A model generated the notes under the pieces. That model was not told the DNA's origin and did no database searches. It saw nothing but the letters and a program-made list of their open reading frames with translations. DNA of 64,000 nt from Nocardioides limicola (GTDB lineage Bacteria > Actinomycetota > Actinomycetes > Propionibacteriales > Nocardioidaceae): assembly GCF_016827675.1 (NCBI RefSeq), contig NZ_JAERJA010000004.1:124001-188000 (forward strand), read 5' to 3'. This document shows, piece by piece, positions 16,982 to 27,293 of the stretch; the first letter of the stretch is position 1; the number at the start of each line of letters is the position of its first letter. The translations under genes were made by a program, and so were the position numbers.

Positions 16982-18049
16982 ATGGGACGCAGGGTCGTTC
17001 TCGTCACCGGGGTCTCTCGAGACCTCGGTCGCAAGTTCGCGCGCACCATCGCCGCCGATCCCTCCGTGGATCGGGTCATCGGCGTCGACGTGGTGCCGCC
17101 CCGCGGCGACATCGGCGACGTCTCCTTCATCCGCGCCGACATCCGGACACCGGTCATCGCGAAGGTGCTCGCCAAGGAGGACGTCGACACCGTCGTCCAC
17201 ATGAGCGTCATCGCCACCCCCGGCTCGGCCGGCGGCCGGTCGACGATGAAGGACCTCAACGTCATCGGCACGATGCAGTTGCTCGCTGCCTGCCAGAAGG
17301 CGGAGCTGGTCAAGCACCTGGTGGTGAAGTCGACCACCACCGTGTACGGCGCCTCCAGCCGCGACCCGGCCATGTTCACCGAGGAGATGGGTCCCAAGCG
17401 GCAGCCGCGCACCGGCTATGCCAAGGACGCCGCCGAGGTCGAGGGCTACGTGCGTGGCTTCGCGCGTCGGCGCCCGGACACCCGGGTGGTCACGCTGCGC
17501 TGCGCGAACGTGATCGGACCCGACGTACAGAGCCCGGTCGCTTCGTACTTCCGGATGCCGGTGATCCCCACCGCGCTGGGCTTCGATCCGCGGTTGCAGT
17601 TCCTGCACGCCGACGATCTCCTCGGCGCGCTGCGCCACGCGGTCTTCACCGACGCCGAAGGCACCTTCAACATCGCCGGGGACGGCATCCTGATGCTCTC
17701 CCAGGCGCTGCGCCGACTTGGTCGGCCCACGGTGCCCATGCCCAGCTTCGCGGTCAGCGGGTTCGGCTCGCTGATCCGGCAGACCCGGATCGCCGACTTC
17801 TCGCCGGAGCAGTTGGGGTTCCTGACCTTCGGACGTGGGGTGGACACCACCCGGATGCGCGAGGAGTTCGGCTTCCAGCCGCAGTACACCACCGACACCG
17901 CCTTCACCGACTTCAGCTCCAACATGCCTGCCGGCACGCATCTGCGCGCTCAGGCGATCGAGCGACTCGAGCGCACCCTGGAGGGTGCCGGGTCCCAGGC
18001 CCGCCGAGGCCAGCTCAGCGTGGTCGGCGAGACGGGGAGGACTCGATGA
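16982..18049 (+). CDS. NAD-dependent epimerase/dehydratase family protein (Rv0501-like)
   Basis: The 355-residue extended SDR-fold protein begins GRRVVLVTGVSRDLGRKF, with a modified nucleotide-binding loop, and has DVDTVVHMSV and an active-site YAKD (TGYAKDAAEVEGY). It is the positional match of Rv0501 (annotated galE2), but the substrate is unproven and may not be a nucleotide sugar. The start at ATG 16982 is 16 nt after the bS22 stop. It is coupled to the acyltransferase by ATGA. Confidence 0.88.
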   Translation: MGRRVVLVTGVSRDLGRKFARTIAADPSVDRVIGVDVVPPRGDIGDVSFIRADIRTPVIAKVLAKEDVDTVVHMSVIATPGSAGGRSTMKDLNVIGTMQLLAACQKAELVKHLVVKSTTTVYGASSRDPAMFTEEMGPKRQPRTGYAKDAAEVEGYVRGFARRRPDTRVVTLRCANVIGPDVQSPVASYFRMPVIPTALGFDPRLQFLHADDLLGALRHAVFTDAEGTFNIAGDGILMLSQALRRLGRPTVPMPSFAVSGFGSLIRQTRIADFSPEQLGFLTFGRGVDTTRMREEFGFQPQYTTDTAFTDFSSNMPAGTHLRAQAIERLERTLEGAGSQARRGQLSVVGETGRTR

Positions 18050-19209
18050 ACGACGCAGAGATCATTCCGATCGGCACCCGTGGCCGACCGGGCCGCGGCA
18101 CCGGGAAGGGCAAGCCTTCCAACGCCGCCCGCAACCTTGCCGGGGGCGCCCGTTCGGCGGCGAAGAAGGCGGTCGAGCCGAAGCCGCCCAAGCAGCGCGA
18201 ACCCGAGTCGATGCCGGAGCCGGAGACGCCGGACCCGGTGGTGCCCGACGAGGTCGCCGAGTCGCCGTTCGGCACCAGCGCCACCTCCGCCAAGGAGCGG
18301 CACCCGCTCGCCGGCATCCCGGCCGGGGAGTGGATGACCGCCTTCCAGCAGGCGGCGGTCGAGACCTTCGGGGAGAACTGGGAGCCCCGGCTGGCCCAGT
18401 TCCTGGCCTTCCTGCGCCGCCGCGTCACCGGTGACTACACGGTCGACGAGTACGGCTTCGACGCCGAGGTCACGGAGCGGTTCTTCATGGCCGTGCTCCG
18501 ACCGATCGCGAACAAGTGGTTCCGGATCGAGGTGCGCGGCACCGAGAACGTCCCCGAGACCGGGGGAGCGCTGGTGGTCTCGAACCACTCCGGCACCATC
18601 CCGGTCGACGGCCTGATGACCATGGTCACCATGCACGACCGGGTCGGCCGCCCGCTGCGGCCGCTGGCCGCGGACCTGGTGCTCCGGCTTCCGGTGGTGA
18701 GCAGCCTGGCCCGCAAGGGCGGCGCCACCCTGGCCTGCAACGAGGACGCCGAGCGGATGCTGCGCGGGGGCGAACTGGTGGCCGTCTGGCCGGAAGGCTT
18801 CAAGGGCATCGGCAAGCCGTTCGCCGATCGCTACAAGCTGCAGCGCTTCGGCCGGGGCGGCTTCGTCTCTGCGGCGATCCGGACCGGCGTACCGATCATC
18901 CCGCTGTCGGTGGTGGGTGCCGAGGAGATCTATCCGCTGGTCGGCAACATCCCGGCGTTGGCGCGGCTGCTCGGGGTGCCCTACATCCCGATCACCCCGT
19001 TCTTCCCGGCGCTGGGCCCGCTCGGGCTGGTGCCGTTGCCGTCGAAGTGGATCCTGGAGTTCGGTGAGCCGATCCGGACCGACGAGCTCGATGAGGGTGC
19101 CGCCGACGACCCGATGCTGGTCTTCAACATCACCGACCAGGTGCGCGAGAGCATCCAGCAGTCGCTCTATCAACTGCTGATGGACCGTCAAGGCGTCTTC
19201 GCCCGCTGA
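18046..19209 (+). CDS. Lysophospholipid acyltransferase family protein (Rv0502-like)
   Basis: The 387-residue protein has a disordered basic, Pro-rich N-terminus (about 1-75) and an acyltransferase domain from about 140. That domain has the catalytic His in VVSNHSGTIPVDG, an AWPEGFKGIGK-type phosphate-binding segment (AVWPEGFKGIGK) and a VPIIPLSVVG strand. It is of the MGAT/DGAT-like LPLAT group rather than canonical PlsC. Location is probably peripheral membrane. It is translationally coupled to the epimerase, and this pairing is conserved in actinobacteria. Confidence 0.88.
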   Translation: MNDAEIIPIGTRGRPGRGTGKGKPSNAARNLAGGARSAAKKAVEPKPPKQREPESMPEPETPDPVVPDEVAESPFGTSATSAKERHPLAGIPAGEWMTAFQQAAVETFGENWEPRLAQFLAFLRRRVTGDYTVDEYGFDAEVTERFFMAVLRPIANKWFRIEVRGTENVPETGGALVVSNHSGTIPVDGLMTMVTMHDRVGRPLRPLAADLVLRLPVVSSLARKGGATLACNEDAERMLRGGELVAVWPEGFKGIGKPFADRYKLQRFGRGGFVSAAIRTGVPIIPLSVVGAEEIYPLVGNIPALARLLGVPYIPITPFFPALGPLGLVPLPSKWILEFGEPIRTDELDEGAADDPMLVFNITDQVRESIQQSLYQLLMDRQGVFAR

Positions 19210-19246
19210 TCCTGGACTGCTCGGAGCCGAACCGGGTTGCGGCGGG

Positions 19247-20413
19247 TCAGTCGCCGAGCAGGCCGCCGACGGTGTTGCCGACGATGTTGATCGTCCCGTC
19301 GAGCAGGTCGGCCACCGGGTCCACGATCGGGGCGAGCACGTCGGACACGCTGGTGGCGTCGGGGTCATCCCCGTCGAGGCGGTCCAGCACCTTGTCAAGG
19401 CGGGTGCGGACCTTGCCGGGCGCCTTGGGCGTCTCGGCCACGGGTGCCTCGGCCTCGACCACCGCCTCGGGGTCGACCTCGGTGGGGCTGGCCGGCTCGG
19501 TGATGGGGGCGCTCAGGTCAGGCAGTTCGACCTCACCCGGAGTGGACGGCAGGATCGGCACCGCGACCAGTACGCCGGGAGGGGTGAGCGTGTCGGTGGG
19601 GCTCTGACCGGCCAGCAGCAACAGCAGTTGCGGGATCTCGGTGACCCCGCCGGTGCAGGCCGGGCAGGCTGTGGCGGCGCGCTCGTCGAGATCGGCCACC
19701 ACCCGTGCGGAGTTGAGCAGGCTGTCGGTGTTGCTGGAGGGCACCATCACCGACAGCTGGCCGAGGCGCTGCATGCTGGCGGCCGCGAAGTCACGCACCG
19801 CCTGGGCGTCGGCAACGCCGGCCCCTTCACTGGTGAGCAGGAGGTCGCCGCCGGTGAGTGCCTGGTCGTCGAAGGAGGCCAACGTGGCGTCGATGGCGGG
19901 AATCTTCGCGTCGCGCTGCTGGGCGAGGGATTCGACCTCGTCGAGGCGGGAACTGGCTGCGGACAGGTACTGGGTGCCCTTGCCGGTGTCGCTCAACGCG
20001 ACCCCCGCCTGGGCACTCTCCATCGCCCGCTTGATCGGGTACAGGGCGTCGCCGGGGAGTGCCGACTGCGAAGCCACCGCCATGGAGGTCGAAGCGCCAA
20101 TCAGCGCCAGTGCACCGGCACCGACCGCCAATCGCACCTGCGGCCGCAGGGAGGGAGTGTTGCGGGGCAGGCTGAGCTTCTGTTCCATCGCCGTCGGCGA
20201 ATGGCTTCGCAGTGCGTTGTCGGCCACCTCGAGCAGGTCGCTGCGCAGTTGGCCGACGAACGCCGGGTCCGGCGTCGGGGTCGGCACGCTGCGCAACTCA
20301 CCCACGAAGCGGATCAGGTCGGCGTACTCGGAGTCGGTGAGCCGGGACGCGGGCGCGTCAACGAGGCGCGCGAACTCCTCCGCGCGCCGCCGTGTCGGCC
20401 TCACCGGACTCAT
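19247..20413 (-). CDS. DUF5667 single-pass membrane protein next to an ECF sigma factor; candidate anti-sigma factor
   Basis: The 388-residue protein has a cytoplasmic N-terminal helical region (RRRAEEFARLVD to about residue 85), one membrane helix near 92-115 (LAVGAGALALIGASTSMAVA), then the DUF5667 hallmark ALPGDALYPIKRAMESAQ and a long Pro/Glu-rich tail. It lies directly downstream of the BldN-like sigma gene, the place and topology expected of an anti-sigma factor, by analogy with RsbN beside BldN. ATG 20413 has an AGGGTGG ribosome-binding site; the GTG at 20449 has none. Confidence 0.78.
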   Translation of the reverse strand: MSPVRPTRRRAEEFARLVDAPASRLTDSEYADLIRFVGELRSVPTPTPDPAFVGQLRSDLLEVADNALRSHSPTAMEQKLSLPRNTPSLRPQVRLAVGAGALALIGASTSMAVASQSALPGDALYPIKRAMESAQAGVALSDTGKGTQYLSAASSRLDEVESLAQQRDAKIPAIDATLASFDDQALTGGDLLLTSEGAGVADAQAVRDFAAASMQRLGQLSVMVPSSNTDSLLNSARVVADLDERAATACPACTGGVTEIPQLLLLLAGQSPTDTLTPPGVLVAVPILPSTPGEVELPDLSAPITEPASPTEVDPEAVVEAEAPVAETPKAPGKVRTRLDKVLDRLDGDDPDATSVSDVLAPIVDPVADLLDGTINIVGNTVGGLLGD

Positions 20414-20519
20414 CGTGACCACCCTGTCGGTCCATGTGGCGTCTGCCACAGGTTCACACTGTTCAACGACCCAGCGAGGGCCGGGGTTACGTGGACCATG
20501 GTCCTCACGATCGTGGGAC

Positions 20520-21308
20520 TCATAGCCCTCGCCAGCCTTCCGGCATCAACTTGGCCAGGTTCCGTACGCCGCGCAACTGCAACTGCTTCACGGCCCCGTC
20601 GCTGCGCCCCAGAGCCTGCGCGGTCTCGGCGATGCTCATCCCCTGCAGGAACCGCATCACGATGCATTCCTGCTGTTCGGTGGGCAGCTTCTTGAGGGCT
20701 CCCATCAGCGCCTCGTTGGTGAGCGTGGCCAGCACCGTCGACTCCGGCGACTCGGTCGTGGAGTCGTGGGCCCCCATGTCCTCGGTGGTCTGCTCCAGCC
20801 GGGTACGGCCGGCCTTGAAGTGATCGGTGGTCAGGTTCCGGGCGATGGTCATCAACCAGGCGCCGAAGTCGCGGCCCTGCCACTTGAAGCGGTCCATCGA
20901 GCGGAGTGCGCGGAAGAACGTCTCCGCGGTGAGGTCCTCGGCCAGCGTCACCGAGCGGGTCCGGTAGAAGAGGAACCGGTACACCGACACGTGGTAGTGG
21001 TCGTACAGCAGCCCGAAGGCCTCCTTGTCGCCGCTGCGGGCGAGCTCGACCAGCGCGATCAGGCGCTGCCGCTCCTCGGGGCTGTCCTCCGACGAGGTGG
21101 CCTGGTCGGCATCGGAGGGTGCCCGGTCCGGGCCGGAGACCGCGGCCTCGCTGAGCAGCAGGCCCGTGACTCGCCGGGGCTGCCGCACCAGTGGCGCACT
21201 GCAGGCCAGCGCCGGGACGAGAGTGTTCGGGGTGGGGCCCAGGACCTCCATCAGGGCATGACGCAACTCCGCGAGTCCCCGCTCGACGCGGGCGCGTTGT
21301 GCATGCAT
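20520..21308 (-). CDS. ECF RNA polymerase sigma factor, BldN-like
   Basis: The 262-residue protein has region 2 (DKEAFGLLYDHYH, DLTAETFFRALR) and region 4 (LPTEQQECIVMRFLQGMS, then LGRSDGAVKQLQLR). WQGRDFGAWLMTIARNL and the about 80-residue N-terminal extension, rich in hydrophobic residues, closely recall Streptomyces BldN, which is made as a pro-protein. Synteny supports this: in Streptomyces bldN lies near rex and the hem genes, as here. The start is ATG 21308; a GTG at 21326 with a close GGAGG is an alternative. A putative -10 TAGCCT lies at 21351-21356 (minus strand). The role here is not evident. Confidence 0.88.
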   Translation of the reverse strand: MHAQRARVERGLAELRHALMEVLGPTPNTLVPALACSAPLVRQPRRVTGLLLSEAAVSGPDRAPSDADQATSSEDSPEERQRLIALVELARSGDKEAFGLLYDHYHVSVYRFLFYRTRSVTLAEDLTAETFFRALRSMDRFKWQGRDFGAWLMTIARNLTTDHFKAGRTRLEQTTEDMGAHDSTTESPESTVLATLTNEALMGALKKLPTEQQECIVMRFLQGMSIAETAQALGRSDGAVKQLQLRGVRNLAKLMPEGWRGL

Positions 21309-21402
21309 CACGGTAGTTCCCTCCACCGGCCCTCCCCTGGCCTGACCTACAGGCTAGGGCAAGTCGGCGGTGTTGGGAACCGAAACCGCCAGATCCGGGC
21401 TT

Positions 21403-22284
21403 TCAGCCGCGCCGGCGACGCATCGCCAACCCTGCTGCCACGCTCCCCGAGACCGCGCCCAGGGTGGCGCCGGCGAGCAGTCCGACCCTGGCCGCCTTGC
21501 GCCCGGTCCGGTAGTCCCGGATCCGCCAGCCGTTGGCCTTGGCGTGCTCCCGAAGCTTGGCGTCGGGGTTGATCGCCACCGGGTCGCCGACCAGGGACAG
21601 CATCGGCAGGTCGTTGACGGAGTCGGAGTACGCCGAGCAGCGGCTCAGGTCCAGACCCTCCCGGGCGGCGATGGCCTTGACCGCCTCGGCCTTGGCCGGT
21701 CCGTGCAACATGTCACCGACCAGCTTGCCGGTGTAGACGCCGTCGACGTGCTCGGAGACGGTGCCCATCGCCCCGGTCAGACCCAGTCGGCGGGCGATGA
21801 TCGCCGCGATCTCGATCGGGGCGGCGGTGACCAGCCAGACCCGCTGACCCGCGTCCAGATGCAGTTGCGCCAGAGCCCGGGTGCCCGGCCAGATCCGGTG
21901 GGCCATCGCTTCGTCGAAGATCTCCTCGCCGAGCTCCTCCAACTCGGTCACCGTGTGTCCGGCGATGAAGCCGAGGGCCGAGTTGCGGGCCTCCTCCAGA
22001 TGATCAGGATCCTCGACGCCCACGACTCGGAAGTAGGCCTGCTTGTAGGCGGCCCCGAGGATGTCGCGGGTGGTGAAGAACTTGCGGCGGTGCAGTCCTC
22101 GGGCGAGGTGGAAGATGCTCGCTCCCTGCATCACCGTGTTGTCCACGTCGAAGAAGGCGGCGGCCGTTGGATCGGCGGGGGTGGACAGTGCGTGCTCCAC
22201 CTCGGCGATGGCCGCGGCGGCTTCGCCGGCCAGCGCCGAGCGCTGCTTGAGATTGACCGGCTTGCGCTTGTCGGAGCGGCTCAC
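21403..22284 (-). CDS. HAD-IB family phosphatase (SerB1/Rv0505c-like)
   Basis: The 293-residue HAD hydrolase has motif [14 protein letters not shown] near residue 42, a [12 protein letters not shown]-like motif IV ([18 protein letters not shown]), and a C-terminal hydrophobic helix with basic tail ([20 protein letters not shown] then RRRR), suggesting membrane association. Such proteins are often annotated SerB-like, but the substrate may be a phospholipid or phosphosugar. The GTG start follows TAGGGT (22292-22297, minus strand) by 7 nt, so the mRNA is probably leaderless. Divergent from the glutaredoxin gene. Confidence 0.88.
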   Translation of the reverse strand: MSRSDKRKPVNLKQRSALAGEAAAAIAEVEHALSTPADPTAAAFFDVDNTVMQGASIFHLARGLHRRKFFTTRDILGAAYKQAYFRVVGVEDPDHLEEARNSALGFIAGHTVTELEELGEEIFDEAMAHRIWPGTRALAQLHLDAGQRVWLVTAAPIEIAAIIARRLGLTGAMGTVSEHVDGVYTGKLVGDMLHGPAKAEAVKAIAAREGLDLSRCSAYSDSVNDLPMLSLVGDPVAINPDAKLREHAKANGWRIRDYRTGRKAARVGLLAGATLGAVSGSVAAGLAMRRRRG

Positions 22285-22391
22285 GGGGGCAACCCTAGTC
22301 GTTCACGGGCTCCGGTGTCGCGAGCCCGAGACGTGGATGGCCACCCGGGTTCGGACCGCGGGGCGGATCCGTCGGCCGCTAGGCTGTTCTC

Positions 22392-22631
22392 ATGGCCGCC
22401 CGGGTGACTTTCTACACGCGAGCAGGGTGTCACCTGTGTGACCAGGCCCGCGAGGTGGTGGCCCGGGTCTGTGCCGACCTGGGGGAGTCCTTCGAGGAGA
22501 TCGACGTCGATTCCGACCCCGCGCTCTGCTACGACTACGGCGACGATGTGCCGGTGACTGCGGTGGATGGGCGTCGCCATGACTTCTGGCGGGTCGACGA
22601 GACGCGGCTCCGGAAGGCGCTGACCGGCTGA
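22392..22631 (+). CDS. Glutaredoxin-like (DUF836-type) thioredoxin-fold protein
   Basis: The 79-residue protein has a CHLC redox motif (residues 14-17) after a first beta strand, and a cis-Pro loop DVPVTAVDG. It matches the small glutaredoxin-like protein Rv0508, found near hemA across actinobacteria. The physiological partner is unknown. ATG 22392 is 6 nt after TAGGCT (22380-22385), consistent with a leaderless transcript. Confidence 0.88.
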   Translation: MAARVTFYTRAGCHLCDQAREVVARVCADLGESFEEIDVDSDPALCYDYGDDVPVTAVDGRRHDFWRVDETRLRKALTG

Positions 22632-22692
22632 GAGCCCCGCCCGGCGCGGGCCTGGCGGCCTGCCATACCCTCTCGCGGCCGTTCGCGCCAGT

Positions 22693-22721
22693 TTGTTCTC
22701 TCGTTCACAAACTCATAAAGT
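22693..22721 (+). promoter_or_regulatory. rex promoter with overlapping Rex operator-like site
   Basis: The operator-like site at 22693-22710 (TTGTTCTCTCGTTCACAA) fits the Rex consensus TTGTGAA-N4-TTCACAA perfectly in the right half and at 4 of 7 positions in the left. The same bases provide a -35 box TTGTTC (22693-22698), followed after 17 bp by -10 TAAAGT (22716-22721). Rex bound here would block RNA polymerase, so autoregulation is predicted. Confidence 0.7.
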
Positions 22722-22795
22722 GAACTGCGCTGCCGGTGCCTCCCCGGGGTGATCAGAACCCCCCGCACCGGCCGCCAACCGGAGAAAGAACTGCA

Positions 22796-23458
22796 GTGAC
22801 CCACTCGACGCCGACCGGCATCCCGGAGGCCACGGTCGCCCGGCTCCCGGTATACCTGCGCGCGCTCACGACGCTGGCCGAGCAGGGCACCGAGACCTGC
22901 TCGAGCGAAGCGTTGGCCGCAGCCGCCGGCGTGGGCAGCGCCAAACTCCGCAAGGACCTCTCCTACCTGGGCTCGTACGGCACGCGGGGGGTCGGCTACG
23001 ACGTCGCCTACCTGCGGTACCAGATCGGCCGGGAGATCGGGCTCACCCAGGACTGGCCGGTCGTCGTGGTCGGCATCGGCAACCTGGGCCAGGCGCTCGC
23101 CAACTACTCCGGGTTCCGCTCCCGCGGCTTCCGGGTGGTGGCCCTGCTCGATGACGCACCGGAGCTGCACGGCCGCCAGGTGGCCGGCCTCGAGGTGCGC
23201 CCGTTCCGGGAGCTGAGCAGTATCGCCGAGCGGGTGGACCTGGCCATCGGCGTGATCGCGGTGCCCGCCGACGCCGCCCAGAACGTCGCCGACCGGCTGG
23301 TCGCCGTCGGCGTGACCAGCATCTTGAACTTCGCACCCGCCGTGCTCGCCGTACCCGACCACGTCGCGGTGCGGAAGGTGGACCTGGCCATCGAACTGCA
23401 GATCCTGGCCTACCACCAGCAGCGTCGGGCCACCGAAGCGGAAGGGGCGTCGGCATGA
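22796..23458 (+). CDS. rex: Redox-sensing transcriptional repressor Rex
   Basis: Rex binds DNA when the NADH/NAD+ ratio is low and releases it when NADH rises, controlling respiratory genes. The 220-residue protein has an N-terminal winged helix (LPVYLRALTTLAEQG, GVGSAKLRKDLSYLGSYGTRGVGY) and a Rossmann domain with VVGIGNLGQALANY. A C-terminal swapped helix ends ELQILAYHQQ. The GTG start is preceded by GGAG (22781-22784). The gene overlaps hemA by ATGA, so haem synthesis is probably under the same control. Confidence 0.96.
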   Translation: MTHSTPTGIPEATVARLPVYLRALTTLAEQGTETCSSEALAAAAGVGSAKLRKDLSYLGSYGTRGVGYDVAYLRYQIGREIGLTQDWPVVVVGIGNLGQALANYSGFRSRGFRVVALLDDAPELHGRQVAGLEVRPFRELSSIAERVDLAIGVIAVPADAAQNVADRLVAVGVTSILNFAPAVLAVPDHVAVRKVDLAIELQILAYHQQRRATEAEGASA

Positions 23459-24744
23459 GTGTCCTGGTCGTCGGGGTCTCGCACCGGTCCGCACCGGTGG
23501 CGCTGCTGGAGCAGTTGGCGCTGGACGGTGAAGGCGTGCGCAAGTTGGTCACCGACGTGCTCGGCTGCACCCACGTCACCGAATCGACGGTGATCGCCAC
23601 CTGCAACCGGCTCGAGGTCTACGCCGACGTCGAGCGCTTCCACGGCAGCATCGAGGAGCTCTCCCGGCTGCTCTGTGAGCGGTCCGGGGAGCCGGTGGAG
23701 AAGCTGCTGCCGCACCTCTACGTGCACTACGACGACGGCGCCGTCTCGCACCTCTTCCACGTCGCTGCCGGCCTCGACTCGATGGTGGTGGGCGAGGGCC
23801 AGATCCTCGGCCAGACCCGGGAGGCACTGCGGCTGGGTCAGGAGATGGGCGCCGTCGGACCGGCCCTCAACGTCCTCTTCCAGCAGGCGCTGCGGGTCGG
23901 CAAGCGGTCCCGCGCGGAGACCGACATCGACCGCACCGCTCCCTCACTGGTCAGCGCCGGCCTGGAGCGCGCGTTCCCGGCGGTCGGTGACGTGGCCGGC
24001 AACCGGGTGGTGGTCGTCGGCGCCGGCGCGATGGCCGGCCTGGCCACTGCCACGGTGAGCCGCCGCGGCGCCGCCGACGTCGCCGTGGTGAACCGCTCGG
24101 TGGAACGTGCCGAACGACTCGCCGGCGAGTACGACGCGCGGGCCGTGCGCCTCGCCGACCTGGACGCCGAACTGGCCGTCGCCGACATCGTCATCTCCTG
24201 CACGGGCGCCACCGGCACCGTGATCAGCGCCGAGCGACTGGCCGCGGCTCGTCCGGACCAGCGGCCGCTGGCCATCATCGACCTGGCCCTGCCCCACGAC
24301 GTCGAACCGGCCGTGGCCGACCTGCCCGGCGTGACCCTGGTCGGCCTCAGCAGGCTCGCCGACGAGCTCAAGGACTCCGACGCCGGCCGTGAGGTCGACG
24401 GCGTACGCGGCATCGTCGGCCAGGAGGTGGCCGCCTTCCTCTCCGCCCGCCGGCAGGCGAGCGTCACCCCCACCGTGGTCGCGCTGCGCTCGATGGCCAC
24501 CGAGGTCGTCGACGCCGAGATCGCCCGCCTGGACGCCCGGATCCCGGAGTTGGACGGTGCGACCCGGGACGAGGTGCTCCAGGCCATCCAGCGGGTGGCG
24601 GACAAGCTGCTGCACCAGCCCACCGTGCGGGTCAAGGAGCTGGCCAACGAGTCCGGTGCCGTCTCCTACGCCGCCGCGCTCGCCGAACTCTTCGCCCTCG
24701 ACCCCGACGCGGTCGACGCCGTGACCCGACCGGAGATGCCATGA
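23455..24744 (+). CDS. hemA: Glutamyl-tRNA reductase
   Basis: HemA reduces Glu-tRNA to glutamate-1-semialdehyde, the committed step of tetrapyrrole synthesis by the C5 route. The 429-residue protein has GVSHRSAP at the N-terminus, the nucleophile Cys50 in TCNRLEVYA, the NADPH-binding [12 protein letters not shown] near 185, and a C-terminal helical dimerisation domain. It is coupled to rex before it and hemC after it by ATGA overlaps. Confidence 0.97.
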   Translation: MSVLVVGVSHRSAPVALLEQLALDGEGVRKLVTDVLGCTHVTESTVIATCNRLEVYADVERFHGSIEELSRLLCERSGEPVEKLLPHLYVHYDDGAVSHLFHVAAGLDSMVVGEGQILGQTREALRLGQEMGAVGPALNVLFQQALRVGKRSRAETDIDRTAPSLVSAGLERAFPAVGDVAGNRVVVVGAGAMAGLATATVSRRGAADVAVVNRSVERAERLAGEYDARAVRLADLDAELAVADIVISCTGATGTVISAERLAAARPDQRPLAIIDLALPHDVEPAVADLPGVTLVGLSRLADELKDSDAGREVDGVRGIVGQEVAAFLSARRQASVTPTVVALRSMATEVVDAEIARLDARIPELDGATRDEVLQAIQRVADKLLHQPTVRVKELANESGAVSYAAALAELFALDPDAVDAVTRPEMP

Positions 24745-25685
24745 GCACCCTTCGGCTCGGCACCCGGGCGAGCAAACTGGCCACCACCCAGTCCGCGACG
24801 GTGGCCGAGATGATCCGCGCCCTGGGGCACCAGGTGGAGATCGTCACCGTCAGTACCGCCGGCGATCGGGACCGCAGCACGACGCTGGCCACGATGGCCG
24901 ACACCCTCGGCGGCACCGGGATCTTCGTGAGCGCGCTCCGCGAGGCCTTGCTGGCCGGTGACGTGGACCTGGCGGTGCACTCGGCCAAGGACCTGCCCAC
25001 CGCCCCGGCCGAGGGCATCACCCTCGCCGCGATGCCGGTGCGTGAGGACCCCCGCGACGTGATCGTCGCCCGGGACGGCCTCACCCTGGGCGAGTTGCCC
25101 GCGGGCAGTCGGGTCGGCACCGGATCACCCCGCCGAGCGGCCCAGTTGGCGGCACTCGGGCTGGGACTGCAGATCGTGGACCTACGCGGCAACGTCGACA
25201 CTCGGCTGGCCAAGGTCAGCGACGGTGAACTCGACGCCGTGGTGCTGGCGCGGGCCGGGTTGGCCCGCCTCGGGCTCCTGGACCGGGTCACCGAGACCCT
25301 GGACCCGCTGCAGATGCTGCCCGCCCCCGGCCAGGGAGCGTTGGCAGTGGAGTGCCGCAGCGCCGATACCGACGTACTCGCTGTGCTCGCCGCCCTCGAC
25401 CACGCTCCCACCCGAGCCGCGGTGGAGTGCGAGCGGGCTCTGCTGGCCACTCTCGAGGCCGGTTGCTCCACCCCGGTGGGCGCGCTGGCCGAAGTCGTGG
25501 AGGACCCCGACGAGGTGTGGATCCGAGCGGTGGCCTGTGCCCCCGACGGCTCCGTCAGCATCCGTCGGTCCGCGACAGGATCACCGGCCGATGCGGCCGG
25601 GCTCGGAGCGTCCTTGGCGAGCGGCATGCTCGACGAGGGCGCCGCACGTCTGATCACCCCTCAAGATGGAAAGCAGTTGGCATGA
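24741..25685 (+). CDS. hemC: Porphobilinogen deaminase (hydroxymethylbilane synthase)
   Basis: HemC joins four porphobilinogens into hydroxymethylbilane. The 314-residue product starts [17 protein letters not shown], with VHSAKDLPT and the cofactor-loop Cys242 ([10 protein letters not shown]), to which the dipyrromethane cofactor binds. It overlaps hemA and the next gene by ATGA. Confidence 0.97.
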   Translation: MSTLRLGTRASKLATTQSATVAEMIRALGHQVEIVTVSTAGDRDRSTTLATMADTLGGTGIFVSALREALLAGDVDLAVHSAKDLPTAPAEGITLAAMPVREDPRDVIVARDGLTLGELPAGSRVGTGSPRRAAQLAALGLGLQIVDLRGNVDTRLAKVSDGELDAVVLARAGLARLGLLDRVTETLDPLQMLPAPGQGALAVECRSADTDVLAVLAALDHAPTRAAVECERALLATLEAGCSTPVGALAEVVEDPDEVWIRAVACAPDGSVSIRRSATGSPADAAGLGASLASGMLDEGAARLITPQDGKQLA

Positions 25686-27286
25686 CCATGAACTCCACCC
25701 GAAGCTGGGTCTCGTTCGTCGGTGCTGGACCGGGCGACCCCGGTCTGCTCACCGTGCGCGCCGCCGAGTTGCTGCGCTCCTGCGACGTCGTGGTGACCGA
25801 GGTCCCCGACCACGCCGACCTGGTCCGCCTGGTCCGGGCCGAGCAGGAGCCGCCGCTGATCGTCGACGGCGGGTTCGGTGAGGACGGCCAGCCGCTGACC
25901 CACGCGGCCCGCGCCAAGGTCGTCGTCAGGCACGCCAAGAAGGACCTGCACGTGGTCCGGCTGATGGTGGGGGACCCGTTCCTCTACGCGTCCGGCCCCG
26001 AGGAGGCGCAGGCGTGCGCGAAGGCCGGCCTCGGTTTCGAGATCGTGCCCGGCGTCTCCGCGGCCACCGCGGTGCCCGCCTATGCCGGTATCCCGCTGAC
26101 CACGAAGCGCCACCGCGAGGTCACCGTGGTCACCTGCGAGCACGCGGTGGACTGGCGTCAGTACGCCGACAAGCGCACCCTGGTGCTGCTCTCGGCCGTC
26201 TCCAAGCTCGACGAGGTCGCCGAGGAGCTGCTCGCCGCCGGCCGGTCTCCGCAGACCCCGGTGGCGGTCACCCGGGTCGGCACCACCACCGAGCAGTCCA
26301 CGGTCATCTCCACCCTGGCCGAGGTCGGGGTCGACGCCCGCGCCGCCGGCATCGCGCCGCCCGCGGTGGTGGTCATCGGCGACGTCGTCGACCTGCGCGA
26401 GACCCTGTCGTGGTTCGAGACCAAGCCGCTCTTCGGCTGGCGGGTGCTGGTGCCGCGCACCAAGGAGCAGTCGGCCAGCCTCACCGACGGGCTGCGCAGC
26501 TACGGCGCGGTGCCCGACGAGGTGCCCACCATCTCGGTCGAGCCGCCGCGGAACCCGCAGCAGATGGACAAGGCCGTCCGTGGTCTGGTCGAGGGCCGCT
26601 ACGAGTGGATCGCCTTCACCTCGGTGAACGCCGTCAAGGCGGTCCGGGAGAAGTTCGAGGAGTACGGCCTCGACGCGCGCGCGTTCTCCGGGCTGAAGAT
26701 CGCCGCCGTCGGTGAGAAGACCGCCGCCGCGATCGCGGACTGGGGGCTTCGTGCCGACCTGGTCCCCTCGGGTGAGCAGTCCGCCGCCGGGCTGCTGGAG
26801 GACTGGCCGCCGTACGACGAGCTGCTGGACCCGATCAACCGGGTCTTCCTGCCGCGCGCCGACATCGCCACCGAGAACCTGGTCGCCGGTCTGATCGACC
26901 TGGGCTGGGAGTGCGACGACGTGACCGCCTACCGCACCGTCCGGGCGGCCCCGCCGCCGGCGCCGACCCGGGACGCGATCAAGACCGGCAGGTTCGACGC
27001 CGTGGTGTTCACCTCGTCCTCGACGGTGCGGAACCTGGTCGGCATCGCCGGCAAGCCGCACCCCTCGACGGTGATCGCGGTGATCGGACCGGCCACCGCC
27101 AAGACCTGCGAGGAGCACGGACTCCGGGTGGACGTGATGGCGGCGAAGCCGTCCGTGGAGGACGTCGTCGAGGCGCTCGCCGACTTCGGTGCCTCCCGGA
27201 GGATGGCGCTGCTCGACGCCGGCCAGCCGGTCACCAAGCCTTCGGACCGCAAGTCGTCGGGTCGCCGCCGGGCGTCGTCGCGCTGA
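25682..27286 (+). CDS. Bifunctional uroporphyrinogen-III C-methyltransferase / uroporphyrinogen-III synthase
   Basis: The 534-residue fusion carries an N-terminal SUMT (CobA) domain (about 8-245): [46 protein letters not shown]. The C-terminal HemD domain (about 258-515) has a [10 protein letters not shown] segment and [12 protein letters not shown]. HemD closes hydroxymethylbilane to uroporphyrinogen III; SUMT diverts it to precorrin-2 for sirohaem or B12. The fused form is typical of actinobacteria (Rv0511). The start overlaps the hemC stop (ATGA); ATG 25688 is an alternative. Confidence 0.95.
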   Translation: MTMNSTRSWVSFVGAGPGDPGLLTVRAAELLRSCDVVVTEVPDHADLVRLVRAEQEPPLIVDGGFGEDGQPLTHAARAKVVVRHAKKDLHVVRLMVGDPFLYASGPEEAQACAKAGLGFEIVPGVSAATAVPAYAGIPLTTKRHREVTVVTCEHAVDWRQYADKRTLVLLSAVSKLDEVAEELLAAGRSPQTPVAVTRVGTTTEQSTVISTLAEVGVDARAAGIAPPAVVVIGDVVDLRETLSWFETKPLFGWRVLVPRTKEQSASLTDGLRSYGAVPDEVPTISVEPPRNPQQMDKAVRGLVEGRYEWIAFTSVNAVKAVREKFEEYGLDARAFSGLKIAAVGEKTAAAIADWGLRADLVPSGEQSAAGLLEDWPPYDELLDPINRVFLPRADIATENLVAGLIDLGWECDDVTAYRTVRAAPPPAPTRDAIKTGRFDAVVFTSSSTVRNLVGIAGKPHPSTVIAVIGPATAKTCEEHGLRVDVMAAKPSVEDVVEALADFGASRRMALLDAGQPVTKPSDRKSSGRRRASSR

Positions 27287-27293
27287 GGCCCGG

